The translations under genes were made by a program, and so were the position numbers. From Triplophysa rosa (lineage: Eukaryota > Chordata > Actinopteri > Cypriniformes > Nemacheilidae), in assembly GCF_024868665.1 (NCBI RefSeq), contig NC_079910.1:14074902-14138901 (forward strand): 64,000 nt of DNA. Reading direction: 5' to 3'. The first letter of the stretch is position 1. Every line of letters starts with the position of its first letter. This document shows positions 48,561 to 59,398 of this stretch, one piece after another. The notes under the pieces were generated by a model. It saw only the letters and a program-made list of their open reading frames with translations, made no database searches and was not told where the DNA came from.

Positions 48561-51300
48561 ATGGATTCTTTTGCATTTGATGTAAAACTTAAACATTTTT
48601 TCTTAAAAGGAGAAGTTCCTGACAGCCCTACATAGCGTTGGAAGGTAAAACGGGCGTCTACGAATTATACCCTAAAAAAGGTAACTGAATACAGAGAAAC
48701 TGACTGTCTACACAATATGTCATGTGCTTAATTTATACGTTAACTGTAAGTTACCAGTTCAGCTCCCGTATTTGGGTGCCCTGCTGAAGAAAAATATAAT
48801 TGATAACAGAACTATTAGCTTTCTACCATTAAAACCATTACAAAATTCCTTTTTGTAACGTTTTGGGGATTATTCAAAGGTTTACATCTGCCACAGTAGA
48901 GACCATAGTTTCCATCCCAGCCAAAATAATTTCTATTATAACCATTGAATCCAATAGAATTTTTTTCAGCAGGATATTAATACATATCATATTAGTGATC
49001 ATATAGTGATAAACAATATACTTTAAACTGCAACCTTTCCTCTTTGAACAGATGACAGACTCTTCTACACCGGCCCTATTAAACAGTACATGCGGCTAGT
49101 TGTCCTGTCAGAGTAAAAGAAAACATCTGATCTTACAGAGTGCCACAATAACCCAGGAACTGTCAATCCCAGCGGTGTCAGAGGCACTCAAAACAGGGTT
49201 ATAGCTGGCTACTATTGGTCCACAACAATCAACGACGTGAAAGAATGGGTAATATACTACAGAGGTGGTACTTTACTTTTAACTTATACTTTTTCCTATT
49301 TTTCAAAGTATCTGTACTTAAGAACGTTTGCCACCTCAGGTTGTTAGGTTCCCTTTTTGCAGGGATGCATAATGTTTAACATGGCAGCTTTCACAAGGAT
49401 GTAACCGTTCTGCCTTTAATTTCAGATCAGAAATGCTTGCCTCAAGATGGTAGAAGAAGTGTACTATTGTGTACTATTATGGCCCGGTTTTACAAACAAG
49501 GCTTAGCTTACGCCAGGACTAGGCCTTATAAATATCTACATGCTGATGGAAAGAATGTTTCATTTGTCAGAGCTGTCTCTTACAGTGTTATTTGTGTATC
49601 ACAGTACCTGCACATCGTCCATTAACATTCACAGAGGTAAGTTGGATTTTCACACAAGTAAAAAAATGCCATCAAACTAGTGGAGTGTGTGTGCATTCGT
49701 GCATGTGTGTGTTTTAGGAGGAGGTTCCATTGATTCGCCAGTGGTGGTGCATTCAACTGATTGAGAGGAGAAGGGTATGATAGACTCTATACAGCCAATA
49801 TAATAAAATTACATCTGTAAAGTCACGGTTGGTAAAGTCAGAACTTGTCACAAAAATACAGTTCATATACATTTACTTATTTTCCAAAGGCATGGACAGA
49901 GATTCGCACACTGGACAGAAGAAACGCCCCAACTCCTTCAGGGAACCCTTGAGCCTGTCTTTAGGGTGCCAAAATCCACCACCACCACCAAACTGAGGCT
50001 GAGGTGGGAAGAAAACCAGAAGGACAGATAGACTGCAATGGTTTGGACAACCAACCTGGAGTTATTAAAATGATTTATGATCTTAAATGTGACAATATAA
50101 GCATAAGATGCATGTCACACGAGCTGTTTTACTTGACCACTTAAGCCGTACCATCACATGATGTGATAAAACATTGTTTTTAAACGCATCATTTGTTTTT
50201 TTCATGTCACAGACACCCGATGGTAGTCCAACCATTGCAGTCTATCTGTCCTTGCGGTTTTCTTCCCACCTCTGCTTTGTTTTTTGTTTTCAACATGGCA
50301 GCGGAGTGAAATCAGACTATTGTGGTCATATATTAAGCAGTTGCATGCATGCTGAATATGTGCCTACATACGTGCATGCACATATACATACTGTACATGA
50401 ATACAAACTTGTGTCTTTACTTTACCAGGTGCAGCAGCCAGCCATTGTCAGAGACCTACATTCAGCATGGTACTGAGTACAAAGTCACAGAGACTTATTC
50501 CATGGGGAGGTGACAGCCTGTGTTTTTGCGGATGCACGGGGACGATCAACCAAATTTCATCAGAAAGGTCCTGAGGGGTCAATTCTCCAAGGCGAAGGAT
50601 GACTTTTTGTTTGTATTTCAGTATCAAGAAGACATGGAAACATTTTTTTGGCATACTGTATTGATAAACACGGCCTAAAGTTCAATGCCATGTTCCTCAA
50701 TCAGCAATTTAAGTAGATGAATAGATGAGTGAGTGAGTGAGTGAGTGTGTGACTGAGGGATGGAGGGAGGTAGTGAGTGAATGAATGACTAAAGAAAAGA
50801 AGGAACTGAATGAATTCAGAAAATTCTGTGTGTTTCTTAAATACATTTGTTAAAGTATGCTAAAATATGTAGAGCATAACATATAAATAAAACACACACT
50901 TTACTAAATGGTGTCTAACAAATGTAAACTATTAAGTTTAAGTGTATTTTTTTTTTTTACTATTTAATTGGGGTAACAATTTGTGCCACATATTAACCTT
51001 GACATATTTTGCCCTACATAAAAATTTAAGAAGAGAATCACTTATAAAAAACTATTATCTTTTTATAAATACAAATCTATTTCTTACTCCCGACATATAA
51101 CATTGTGTCATATTGTATTTTCATCGGTATTAAAAAAATAAATTAAAAAGCAACATAAAAAATAATAGAAAAAACTATTTTCCGATCTTAACAGGATTCT
51201 TAGTGTATCCCTCGTACGTTTCTCCAAACCATTATAAATTGTAATGTGTTTAATGTCTTTTGATGTTAAGTGCGATGTGCGAAGAGTTGATTAAAAAACT
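48561..51300. other. intergenic interval without a recognised gene
   Basis: AT-rich sequence. A short stretch near 49,480-49,530 (GGCCCGGTTTTACAAACAAG) resembles a common teleost repeat. A hairpin-forming inverted repeat at 50,001-50,272 is listed separately. A GAGT/GAGTGAGT short repeat lies near 50,725. Confidence 0.45.
50001..50272. repeat. 52-bp inverted repeat with ~170-bp loop
   Basis: The left arm (50001-50053, GAGGTGGGAAGAAAACC...) is matched by the inverted right arm (50221-50272). Only a few mismatches are seen. I find no TSD or known terminal motif. It may be a foldback remnant. Confidence 0.75.
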
Positions 51301-51335
51301 ATTTCCGGTATGGAACGAGTGGTGTAGTTTTTTCG

Positions 51336-51366
51336 ACCGGAAGTAGGCGCAGTTTCGCGCATGCGC
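51336..51366 (+). promoter_or_regulatory. ETS plus NRF1 sites upstream of the first F-box gene
   Basis: ACCGGAAGT (51336-51344, ETS/GABP consensus) is followed by GCGCATGCGC (51357-51366, NRF1 palindrome). They lie 140-170 bp upstream of the start codon. This is typical of TATA-less housekeeping promoters. Factor use is inferred. Confidence 0.6.
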
Positions 51367-51505
51367 GGTACAAATCGTGTTTCCGGGACGGATCGGGTAG
51401 AGTCGTATTCCAAAGGAGTATTCAGAAAGAAGAAAAGTTTCGTTCTGGTAAAGCATAAGACGCTTTCCCAATACAGTACATGCTCCACCTGAGACGGAAA
51501 TAACC

Positions 51506-53029
51506 ATGTATAGCCGTATGGTAGGTCTCTAAATGTTCAGAAGCTGACTTAAGCTAGCTTAATTCAATGTATACAATTTAAACACAGAATGTGAAAATCA
51601 TAGTCTTAAAAAGTACACACGACATCATCACCTTCTGGATTCATGTCGTTTCTTTCTCTTTTAGTGTAACGTTACTGCTGTTCCTCTGGTTGTGGTTGAG
51701 GAGATCTTAATGAATCTGCCCGCAGATCACGTGGTACTGAACTGTCGGCTGGTGTGTCATGAGTGGAAGGAGCTGGTAGACAGTGCCGCACACTGGAGAG
51801 CGCGCTGTCGGAGAGAGGGGCTCAAATCGTCCAGACCACCAGACGACTGGTGCCTCTTTTACTTTCAGTCTAAGAAACGACGTAATTTGCTCAAAAATCC
51901 AAGAGCTGACGGTGAGCTATCTGGAAATACCTGGAATTACATTACGATAAAACTGTAGGCTACCGAGACTGTGCATTCAAGCCATATAGTTGGTCAGTTT
52001 GTGTGTTGCAAGGGATCAAACCCACAGTACTCTTGATATTCCTTGCACGTTTTTTTGCCTTATCATACTGTATGTAATAGCACTAATCACCACCAGAGGG
52101 CAGATGTTCCATTTTAATTGAAAAAGTTTTTCTCCATAAGGTGAAATCTCCATTCTGATTTTTATTAGACTGTTTAAATGGCTGGGAGATTGTACGGAAT
52201 GGTGGTGACGGCTGGGAAGCACATGACACCAGGAATCCATTTCCTGACAGCACCCTGGGAATCACCCATTGCTTTGTAACCTCTTTTGGGTACATTTGAC
52301 ATTTGTAAACAAATACATGTTCTTTAGTTACATTTCATTGAACTCATGCGGGACCATCTTTATCCTGTCCTCAGGTTATGTTTGAAGCAACAGCTGATTG
52401 ACCTGAAGAAAGAAGGCTACAGTCCAGCTTTTATGGATCACTGGCAACCTAATATTAAAATATCAGATTGGTAAGAATGAACTTAACCCCACATTTTCAG
52501 GTGAAATTTCATGATGGTTTATTTCCTCTGTGTTTTAAGTGGTAAACGTTTTGTGAGTGACCTGTCTATTTGGTTCAAATCAGCGTGAAATTGAACACGA
52601 AAGCTGTGTTTAGTGCACATGTATGATGTCTGGTCTGGTGCAGGTATACCCCACGCTCTGACTGTGGCAGTTACTATGAAATCTGTGTGAGGTTGCTGGG
52701 ACAGAATAAGGAAGTGATTAGAACCTTTCAGCCTGATAAAGTTTACTTTCCGCAGTGGAACGATGAGCAATGGTGTCACGTAAGCACAATGAAAAAAGAC
52801 AGTAAAAGTGTTCCCATTCAGTCATATTCTTAAGGCTATTAACGGATTTATCTCTGTAATTCTGATGTGTGTTTTTCTCCAGATGACACACGTCTTCAAG
52901 AATTATGGACCTGGGGTTCGTTTTATTCATTTCATTCATGGAGGAAAGGATACAAAGTTCTGGAAAGGCTGGTATGGAATACGGCTCACGAACAGTAGTG
53001 TTGAGATCTGTCCAGATGATGATGCATAA
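51506..53029 (+). CDS. F-box/FBA-domain protein, FBXO2/6/44 type, copy 1
   Basis: Exons 51506-51520, 51665-51911, 52169-52289, 52375-52470, 52644-52779 and 52883-53029 give 253 residues, all in phase. The family forms the substrate-binding part of SCF ubiquitin ligases that recognise N-glycans on misfolded glycoproteins. The F-box lies at about residues 10-55 (VVEEILMNLPADHVVLNCRL VCHEW region). A linker KKRRNLLKNPRADG follows, then the FBA beta-sandwich (GWEIVRNGGDGWE, LKKEGYSPAFMDHW, QWNDEQWCH, FIHGGKDTKFWKGWYGIRL, TNSSVEI). The sugar-binding loop reads FWK where FBXO2 has YWK and FBXO6 has YWA. The start MYSRM is the only ATG that splices in frame, so the N-terminus is less certain. It is tail-to-tail with copy 2. 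Confidence 0.88.
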
Positions 53030-54089
53030 CATTGTTCAGTCTGAACGTGCCTTTTTACACATATGTTTGTACAAACTGACTTTCTAATTAGGTAGTTATA
53101 ATGTTGTTGTCGACTTCTAATACATGCTCAGCTTGTAACAGTTTGAATGAAAAAAGATCTTTAAAACAGAATTCATGATTGCATAAAAAAGGAATAGACA
53201 AATATGATAAATGTATTTTATTTTATATAGAATATAACATGTAGACCATGTGTAAAACACACCCAAAATACCCTACTCCAATGTTATCAAATACAGCTCT
53301 GGAAAATCTAAGAGACTAGTACTCCAAATTTGTGTTTAGTCAGCATTTCTACATGTATTGGGGTCATTCCATTTCAGTATTAGTTGAATTTCAACAAATG
53401 TAAAATATCAAATATTTTTTTAAACTATTGTTTTTTAAACTGTTATTTACAAATTAATATGTATGTTTAAGTATTGCAGGCTGAAAACATTGCATTTTTG
53501 TGTTATTCTGACCAGTTTGTCCTATTTTAGCTTTATTCATGCATTTATATTGAAGGTATTTACTTGATGCTGCTTCCATTATCAAAGGCTTTAAACGTAT
53601 ACCGTCACTTGTTTTTAAGTCAAAACATTATATTTATAAATAAACGAGTGGAAATAGCAGGTATTGTTTATTTATTTGTTGTTATTCAGGCCCATTTTTT
53701 TCCTTTTTTTTTTAGAACAAAATTTGCTTAAACCATTTAAGTACAATAAACCCTGGATGACATCAAAATTAACTAAAAAATAAATAAAGGAAAGAAGAAA
53801 AAATTACAGAGGCACAATCAAAATTTTGTCACATTCATTAGGTCATGGTACAGTTTTACAATCTTGACATTTTTTACTGTCAAATGTCTTTATAGAGTAT
53901 TTAAAGTCATATAAAATATTTACTTTGGGAATTATTAAAGAACATTTGCATTTATAAATAAAATGTTTGGCCAATAAAACAAAAACATTCCCTAAATATA
54001 CCAAATTATGATTACAATGGGAGAAATAACATAGTACAGTGCCCTGTAACGAGAAACAATGCAGATTTATTTTTACAGCCGCCTTTGCT
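53030..54089. other. 3' flank of F-box copy 1
   Basis: AT-rich sequence with several AATAAA-like signals (for example near 53,640) but no gene. The right part runs into LINE sequence. Confidence 0.4.
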
Positions 54090-54902
54090 CATATTTACCA
54101 ACGGTGTCAATATGGAGGGCACTTGTTCATCACACATTGTTAAATTAAAGTCTAAGACAAATTTGGAAATAAGGAATTTTGTCGGGTCACATCAAAAATC
54201 ACTTGACAAGGGGAAAAAAATCTCCTGGGGGCGATTTGTTTTCTTCAATGGAACACATTCTTATCATTTCATTACAAAATTTTGGGTCAAACAATTGTCT
54301 TCAACCAAAAATTTCTGTTCACTTTTTACAATCTCTTCAAATAATAAATGCCATCTCATTAGCTGAACAAGACCATTTGGTATAGCTTTAACCATTGTAA
54401 GAAATTCTTTATGGACAACCGGGAAAGACTTGTTTTTTTTAAATACTGATGTTTCTTTAAAAAAAACGTATAATTTGTTTGCAAGTATTATCATGGACAA
54501 ATAATGAGAAAGATGGATATATAAACCGGGAAAACCTTCTGCTTTTATTTAAGAGAACTCTTCCTATAAAAGATAAATCTGTTTGAAGCCAATTGCTGAA
54601 TCTTAGTTTGTGCTTTTTTAATTTATTTTTATATGTTTTCTTGTCTAACAGAGTCTTTTTTGGAGATATAGATACATAGATCTTTCACAACATCTTTGGG
54701 TATATTATTCACCGAAGTTTCAAAGGTATCAAATAAACAAAAAAACTATTTTTTGTTTTAGTTTTAGACCAGAAGCCAAAAACATTGATAATCTCAAGAG
54801 CCTAATCCACTTGATTTGTATTTCTTAAAAACAGAGTTGTGTCGTCCGCCAGTTGTGAAATTCTAATCTCACGGTCAAAAATGGACACCCCTTTAATATC
54901 AG
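54090..54902 (-). mobile_element. L1-like LINE reverse-transcriptase fragment
   Basis: On the minus strand, GVSIFDREIRISQLADDTTL contains the ADD catalytic motif of an L1-type reverse transcriptase. Further downstream, 54,500-54,264, an open stretch continues the ORF2 thumb region. Several stops interrupt it. Confidence 0.75.
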
Positions 54903-55466
54903 GGTTGTTCTACAAGGGTCTGGCTGCAGACGATGCACTGTCAGCCGGAATGGATAAGAACAAAACATTGGACTATTCTGAAGTGCCTTCTATGAGTCCT
55001 GATCTGAAAAGGGAAGGTCACGCAAAAATCTACTTTGTGTGATTTTTTTACTCACCCACATGACATCAAACATGTTTAGAGAACTTCCGGCGTCTTCGGA
55101 GCACAAATAAAGATATTTAGGTGACATCTGAGAGATTTCCAGGCCTCCTCATAGACATCATGGTGTCAGTTTTTGCCAAGGTCCAGAAAAGTACTAAAGA
55201 CATCGTTAAATTGGTCCATCCGCGCATAGTGGCTCAATTGAATTTTTTTTAAGCGACGAGAATGCTTTATGTGCGAAAAACAAACCAAAATACCGACTTT
55301 ATTCGATATATTAATATATTGTGTATGGCACGCGTTCACGAGAACACTTCTTCTTTGTCTTCTTCTTGGATGAGAGCACTTTGACGCATGCGTATTAGGT
55401 TTGTGCGCCGAACGCCGCATGGGGCTTGCCCCTATTGGACGCAGTATATAAGCTGATCTTCGCAAA

Positions 55467-57052
55467 ATGTCTGATGATTTCAATATTGAGGAAGACTTGC
55501 ACTTTTTTACCCAACCGTACTTATTCGAACCAGAATATACATAAGACGAACTAAGAGATAGGGAAGAAGATGTGACACAACCAGTGTTGGGTGTAACTAG
55601 TTACTAAGTCATTAGTTACTGTAATTTAATTACTTTTCCCTTGAAAAAGTAAAGTAAGGGATTACTCTTATTTTTTTCTGTAATTTAATTACAGTTACTT
55701 TTGATGTAATTAAACTAAATACTTTGTGTAATATATGTGTGTGCAATAGTGCAATTGACATCAAAATTCAAAGTCTAACTTTAAAATCCGTGCTTTAATG
55801 TATTATTCTCACATTTGTAATACTTTGGTCAGTTAATAAGAGTACTTTATGTAGTTTAATATTATTTATTTAAATGAATTAAAAGAGCCCTTTCATGTCT
55901 ATCCTTGAATCACTTAACTAATCAAGGTTGATGTAGGATATAGAAAGTAATTAGTAATAAGTAACTAAATACATTTTGGAGAGAGTAATTTGTACAGTAA
56001 TCTAATTACACTATTGAATATGTAATTAGTAACTAGTAATTAATTACTTTTTGAGAGTAACTTACCCAACACTGGACACAACCACAGCCACTAGTTTCTA
56101 CAAGAAAAAGAGCTATGGATATCTGGTGGTGGAAATGTGGTAAATTATGTATAATTAACAAAGTTCGGGAGGAACCGGAGCATATAATCAGCCCGGCTGG
56201 TCTACCATCAGCAATCACCGCATCTACCCTATCAGCTCAAGTGAGTTCTCGTATAAATAGAAAAAAACATCTTACCTACTTCATCTCTTCAGATCAGCAT
56301 CTCTCCTCCACCCCGGCTCCTCTCACAAAGATCATTCTCCCGCAGGACCCCAGGGGGTGTGCTCTGGGCTCGAGCCGGTTCCGAGCTCGGCGCACTTGCC
56401 CTGGCCAGGGTAGAGTGCTCCGAGTTCGGATAGATCCGGCAAGCTCGGAGCCCGCTTTCTAGACAGCATGCTAAATACCCATAACCTTCATACCCATGCT
56501 CTATCATTATTATCCCTGCAACACCGCTGTTATCTGCGCAGGTGAACTCGTGAAATGCCTAGCAATGCCTACGGAAATGGGAGAGCTTGTGCTGCATCGA
56601 CTGGGATATACAGTAGCCATGCCACAGCTCGAAAGTGTGGATGGTTCAAATGATGAGACGACAGATGAATTACGCTGTCTTAACAGATGATCCCGGCTTT
56701 TCGCCCCTGCTAAGCCGCAGTGTGTTGGACGTTGCATTTCACACGTTGCAGGCACACTTTCTGTCGAGTAAGTAGCAAAGTATATAGTAATGAGTTTTTA
56801 CACGTGCAACATAGCTATTTCACTATGCATCTATTTTCTGTTTACAGTCAGTGCAGACTGGTGTGGTACTGGGTTGTCCTGGAGTGGATACTCAAAGGAC
56901 AAAAACTAGGTAGTTCTATCGTCATGTGTTGTGCATGCCATACAGAAAAATACCCATCCTCATCAGGAACCAATGTGGGTTTCAAAGAAGCTGAAGATTC
57001 TTTTGGAACAATTTTAAATAAAGGAAGGCTAAATAATACCCAATTGTTGTAA
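55467..57052 (+). pseudogene. decayed ORF resembling P2X7-type ballast-domain protein
   Basis: A TATATAAG lies at 55,445-55,452, with ATG at 55,467. The N-terminus reads MSDDFNIEEDLHFFTQPYLF, then EPEYT and a stop, then DELRDREEDVTQ. The hAT MITE interrupts here. The frame resumes with RAMDIWWWKCGKLC, a Cys motif like WCxCGxC. Further right, CLAMPTEMGE and, in a shifted frame, ESLCCIDWD match the Cys-rich middle of the domain. SPLLSRSVLDVAF follows, and CRLVWYWVVLEWILKGQKLG with EKYPSSSGTNVGFKEAED closes it. These are the hallmarks of the zinc-binding C-terminal ballast domain of P2X7 receptors, which also occurs as stand-alone fish proteins. No channel domain is present. A stop, frameshifts and about 350 bp of non-matching sequence show decay, or possibly an intron. 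Confidence 0.65.
55582..56074. mobile_element. hAT MITE (CAGTGTTGGG termini) inside the ballast ORF
   Basis: A 493-bp element starting CAGTGTTGGGTGTAACTAGT and ending, inverted, CAGTGTTGGGTAAGTTACTC. The exact 8-bp duplication is GACACAAC (55574-55581 and 56075-56082). Removing the element and one duplication restores the surrounding reading frame, so it inserted after the ORF was in place. Confidence 0.95.
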
Positions 57053-57288
57053 AAAATGTAATTGACATAATTACTATTATACATATTTTCAACAAAAATG
57101 TTTTACATATTGTTATTACTTCAACTGTTTGTAATAAAATCAACATAAACACAAAACAAAAACTCTTTTGTATACATCAATTATATATCCTACCCTACCA
57201 ATAGTGTTTTTACATCGCACATGTAATAATAATAGTGTTTGTGCATCTTTTCCTTATATTCCTCTTTGGAAAAAAAAAGTCATGTCTT

Positions 57289-57600
57289 CTAAGCACATAT
57301 ACTATTTACTAAGAACACGTAAAGTGCATGTGCTGCTAGCATATCACCAAAAGAAACATCGTAAAACCAACAAATAGTTTGTAACAGTCTACTTTGGAAA
57401 CCTTGACACATGCTTTGCAATTGCTGCTTCGTTTGCTTTATGTATTGAATCGGTAAATCCACGTCCTGCCGGATAGCCAGCAGCCATAGTTTCAGGCGCT
57501 CAGGATCATGTAACGAGAATATGTGAAAAGTAAGCCTTTCATGTTTCGACATAGGTAATTCACTTTTACGTTTTTTTCGCGCGGTTCGAGCATCCTGGAA
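57289..57600 (-). pseudogene. THAP-like zinc-finger fragment
   Basis: On the minus strand, GCSNRAKK is followed after a frame change by SELPMSKHERLTFHIFSLHD, then PERLKLWLLAIRQDVD. The pattern Cys-x-Asn-Arg, Phe-His-x-Phe, Asp-Pro, Trp and Ala-x-Arg matches the first half of a THAP DNA-binding domain. The C-terminal Cys/His pair is not clearly seen. THAP domains occur in P and Kolobok transposases. No catalytic region is visible nearby. Confidence 0.45.
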
Positions 57601-58533
57601 AGGAACCTTTTAGCACCATTTCGTACACTACACCTAGACCTACTGCATAATCAGTGTCGAACTCAATGGCATATACAGCGTACGTCTGCATGTAAACAGA
57701 GTTGCGCTTCCGCGTTGTGAGTCAGCGCGCCGGCGTCCAATAGGGGCAAACCCCAGCTTGACCTGATTTTGCCAAGTGGTTGATGTCCTCAGGGCAACAT
57801 ATTTTGTTGACCTAAGGACAACATTTTTATAAATAAAACCTAAACCCACACCAAACTCCAACCCTAACCATAACTTACCCCTAAAATCAGAGGGAAATGA
57901 TATGTGAAAAACAAGATGGTCTAGAAGCACCTAATCCTGGTTGGAAAGAAGAAGTGCTCTCGTGAACGCGCGCCATACACTGACAAGACAGGCCTGGAAA
58001 TCTCTCGGATGTCACCTAAATATCTCTATTTGTGCTCCGAAGACGCCGGAAGTTCTCTAAACATGTTTAACGTCGTGTGGATGAGTAAAAAATCACACAA
58101 AGTTGATTTTCGGGTGAACTTCCCCTTGAATCCTATCGAACATCTATGTAAAGAGCTGAAACTTGTAGTCTGAAGAAGGCACCCATCAAACCTGAGACAG
58201 CTGGAGCAGTTTGCTCAGGAAGAGTGGGCCAAACTACCTGTTAACAGGTGCAGAAGTCTCATTGAGAGCTATGAAAACGTTTGCTTGCAGTTATTGCCTC
58301 TCAAGGTTGTGCAACAAAATATTAGGTTAGGGCTCCAATCATTTTTGTCCATGACATTTTCATTTGTTTTATTATTTACAATATTATGTTGAATAAAAAA
58401 ATCAAAAGCAAAGTCTGATTTCTATTAAATATGGAATAAACAATGGTGGATGCCAATTACTTTAGTCAGTTTCAAGTTATTTCAGAGAAAATTGTTTTTT
58501 GTGGAGGGGTACTAACAAATTTGAGCATGTCTG

Positions 58534-59333
58534 CAGGGTTTTTCCTGCATAGAGAAATTAGAGGCGGCCGCCTCCGTCAAATGTCGTGCCGCCTCAGGCT
58601 CTCGCCAAAATTATGTTGCGAGTCTTCACAAGAAATGCTGCATGCATTTAACAGACTGTTATTTGTAACTGCAGTTGCGACATTACTCCACAGTGGAGGC
58701 GCTGTTTCATTATCAGCACACTGAGGCGCTAAAAAGAGTTGCAGAACAAGTTTGTTTTGCATCAAAGTACGTTTAATTTCTTGAAATTTTTTAAATTAAC
58801 ATGACGTACATCATTGTAATGTCTTTAGCTGTGCAGTTGGATCGTTGAATCAGTGTATACTGTACACAGCGAGTTCGTCAGTATGAACGCACATTACGTT
58901 CAGAACGACTCGCACACGAATGACTCATTTGAACCGATTCATTTAAACTATTGAACTTTTCAGTCACTAGCGAATATAAGAGATCCTTGAATCATTTAAA
59001 GTGAACCACAGAGAATGCAAGATGTGAATGAGCTTTGATCATTTAGAAAGACTATTATTATTGTTAATTCAGTTGGCTATTGTGGGCTGAAAAGTTAGTT
59101 GAAATGATAAAAAAGCTTTATTTGATTAAAAAAACATTTCTGTTTGGTTGAATAAAAGTAATGTTTATATAACTTAATAATTATCATTTTTATCTAATTT
59201 TATTAGAACTTTTAATATGTCAAACTCAAAGTCACTTTGGTTAAGCCACTTAAAGACATGGTAGGCCTACGCGTGTGTGTACAAGATCAGGAAGGCACCA
59301 CCTCAGCCTCATTTTTAGCCAGGAAAAACCCTG
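58534..59333. mobile_element. 800-bp DNA element with CAGGGTTTTTCCTG ends
   Basis: CAGGGTTTTTCCTGCAT at the left and, inverted, CAGGGTTTTTCCTGGCT at the right. GTCTG lies immediately outside both ends (58529-58533, 59334-59338). The ends look hAT-like, but the visible duplication is 5 bp rather than 8. It inserted at the right end of the Tc1 relic. Confidence 0.72.
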
Positions 59334-59398
59334 GTCTGTATATTTAAGGTGTTTTTTAAGATATAACAGAAGATTTTATAACAGTGAGAATAAAAAAA

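Larger units (their letters stand above)
55009..58126. mobile_element. 3.1-kb DNA transposon with long TIRs, ballast-like and THAP-like ORFs
   Basis: The two ends are inverted copies for roughly 430 bp, with indels. Shared outer blocks include CTTTGTGTGATTTTTTACTCA and AAACATGTTTAGAGAACTTCC. A shared inner block is TTGCCCCTATTGGACGC. The element is flanked by TGAA on both sides (55005-55008, 58127-58130) inside a Tc1 frame that is otherwise continuous. The terminal sequence AGGGGAAGTTCACCC resembles the TTAA-target MITE termini in this window (AGGGATAGTTCACCC), and the 4-bp duplication agrees. With the THAP-like fragment, this suggests a Kolobok-like element. That assignment is inference. A 493-bp hAT MITE is nested within. 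Confidence 0.8.
54903..58530 (+). mobile_element. Tc1-like transposon relic split by a 3.1-kb insertion
   Basis: Left piece 54,903-55,008 ends ...SMSPDL. Right piece resumes at 58,127 with NPIEHLCKELK, then RRHPSNLRQLEQFAQEEWAK. Joined across the insertion, the frame is continuous through SPDLNPIEHL, the conserved block holding the last catalytic residue of Tc1 transposases. An in-frame stop after KELKLVV and general decay show that the copy is dead. The right end runs to about 58,530 (ACAAATTTGAGCATGTCTG). Confidence 0.85.

Noticed and set aside
55467..57052. A P2X7 receptor gene
   Set aside because: Only ballast-domain signatures are seen. There are no transmembrane or ATP-binding ectodomain sequences, and the frame is broken.
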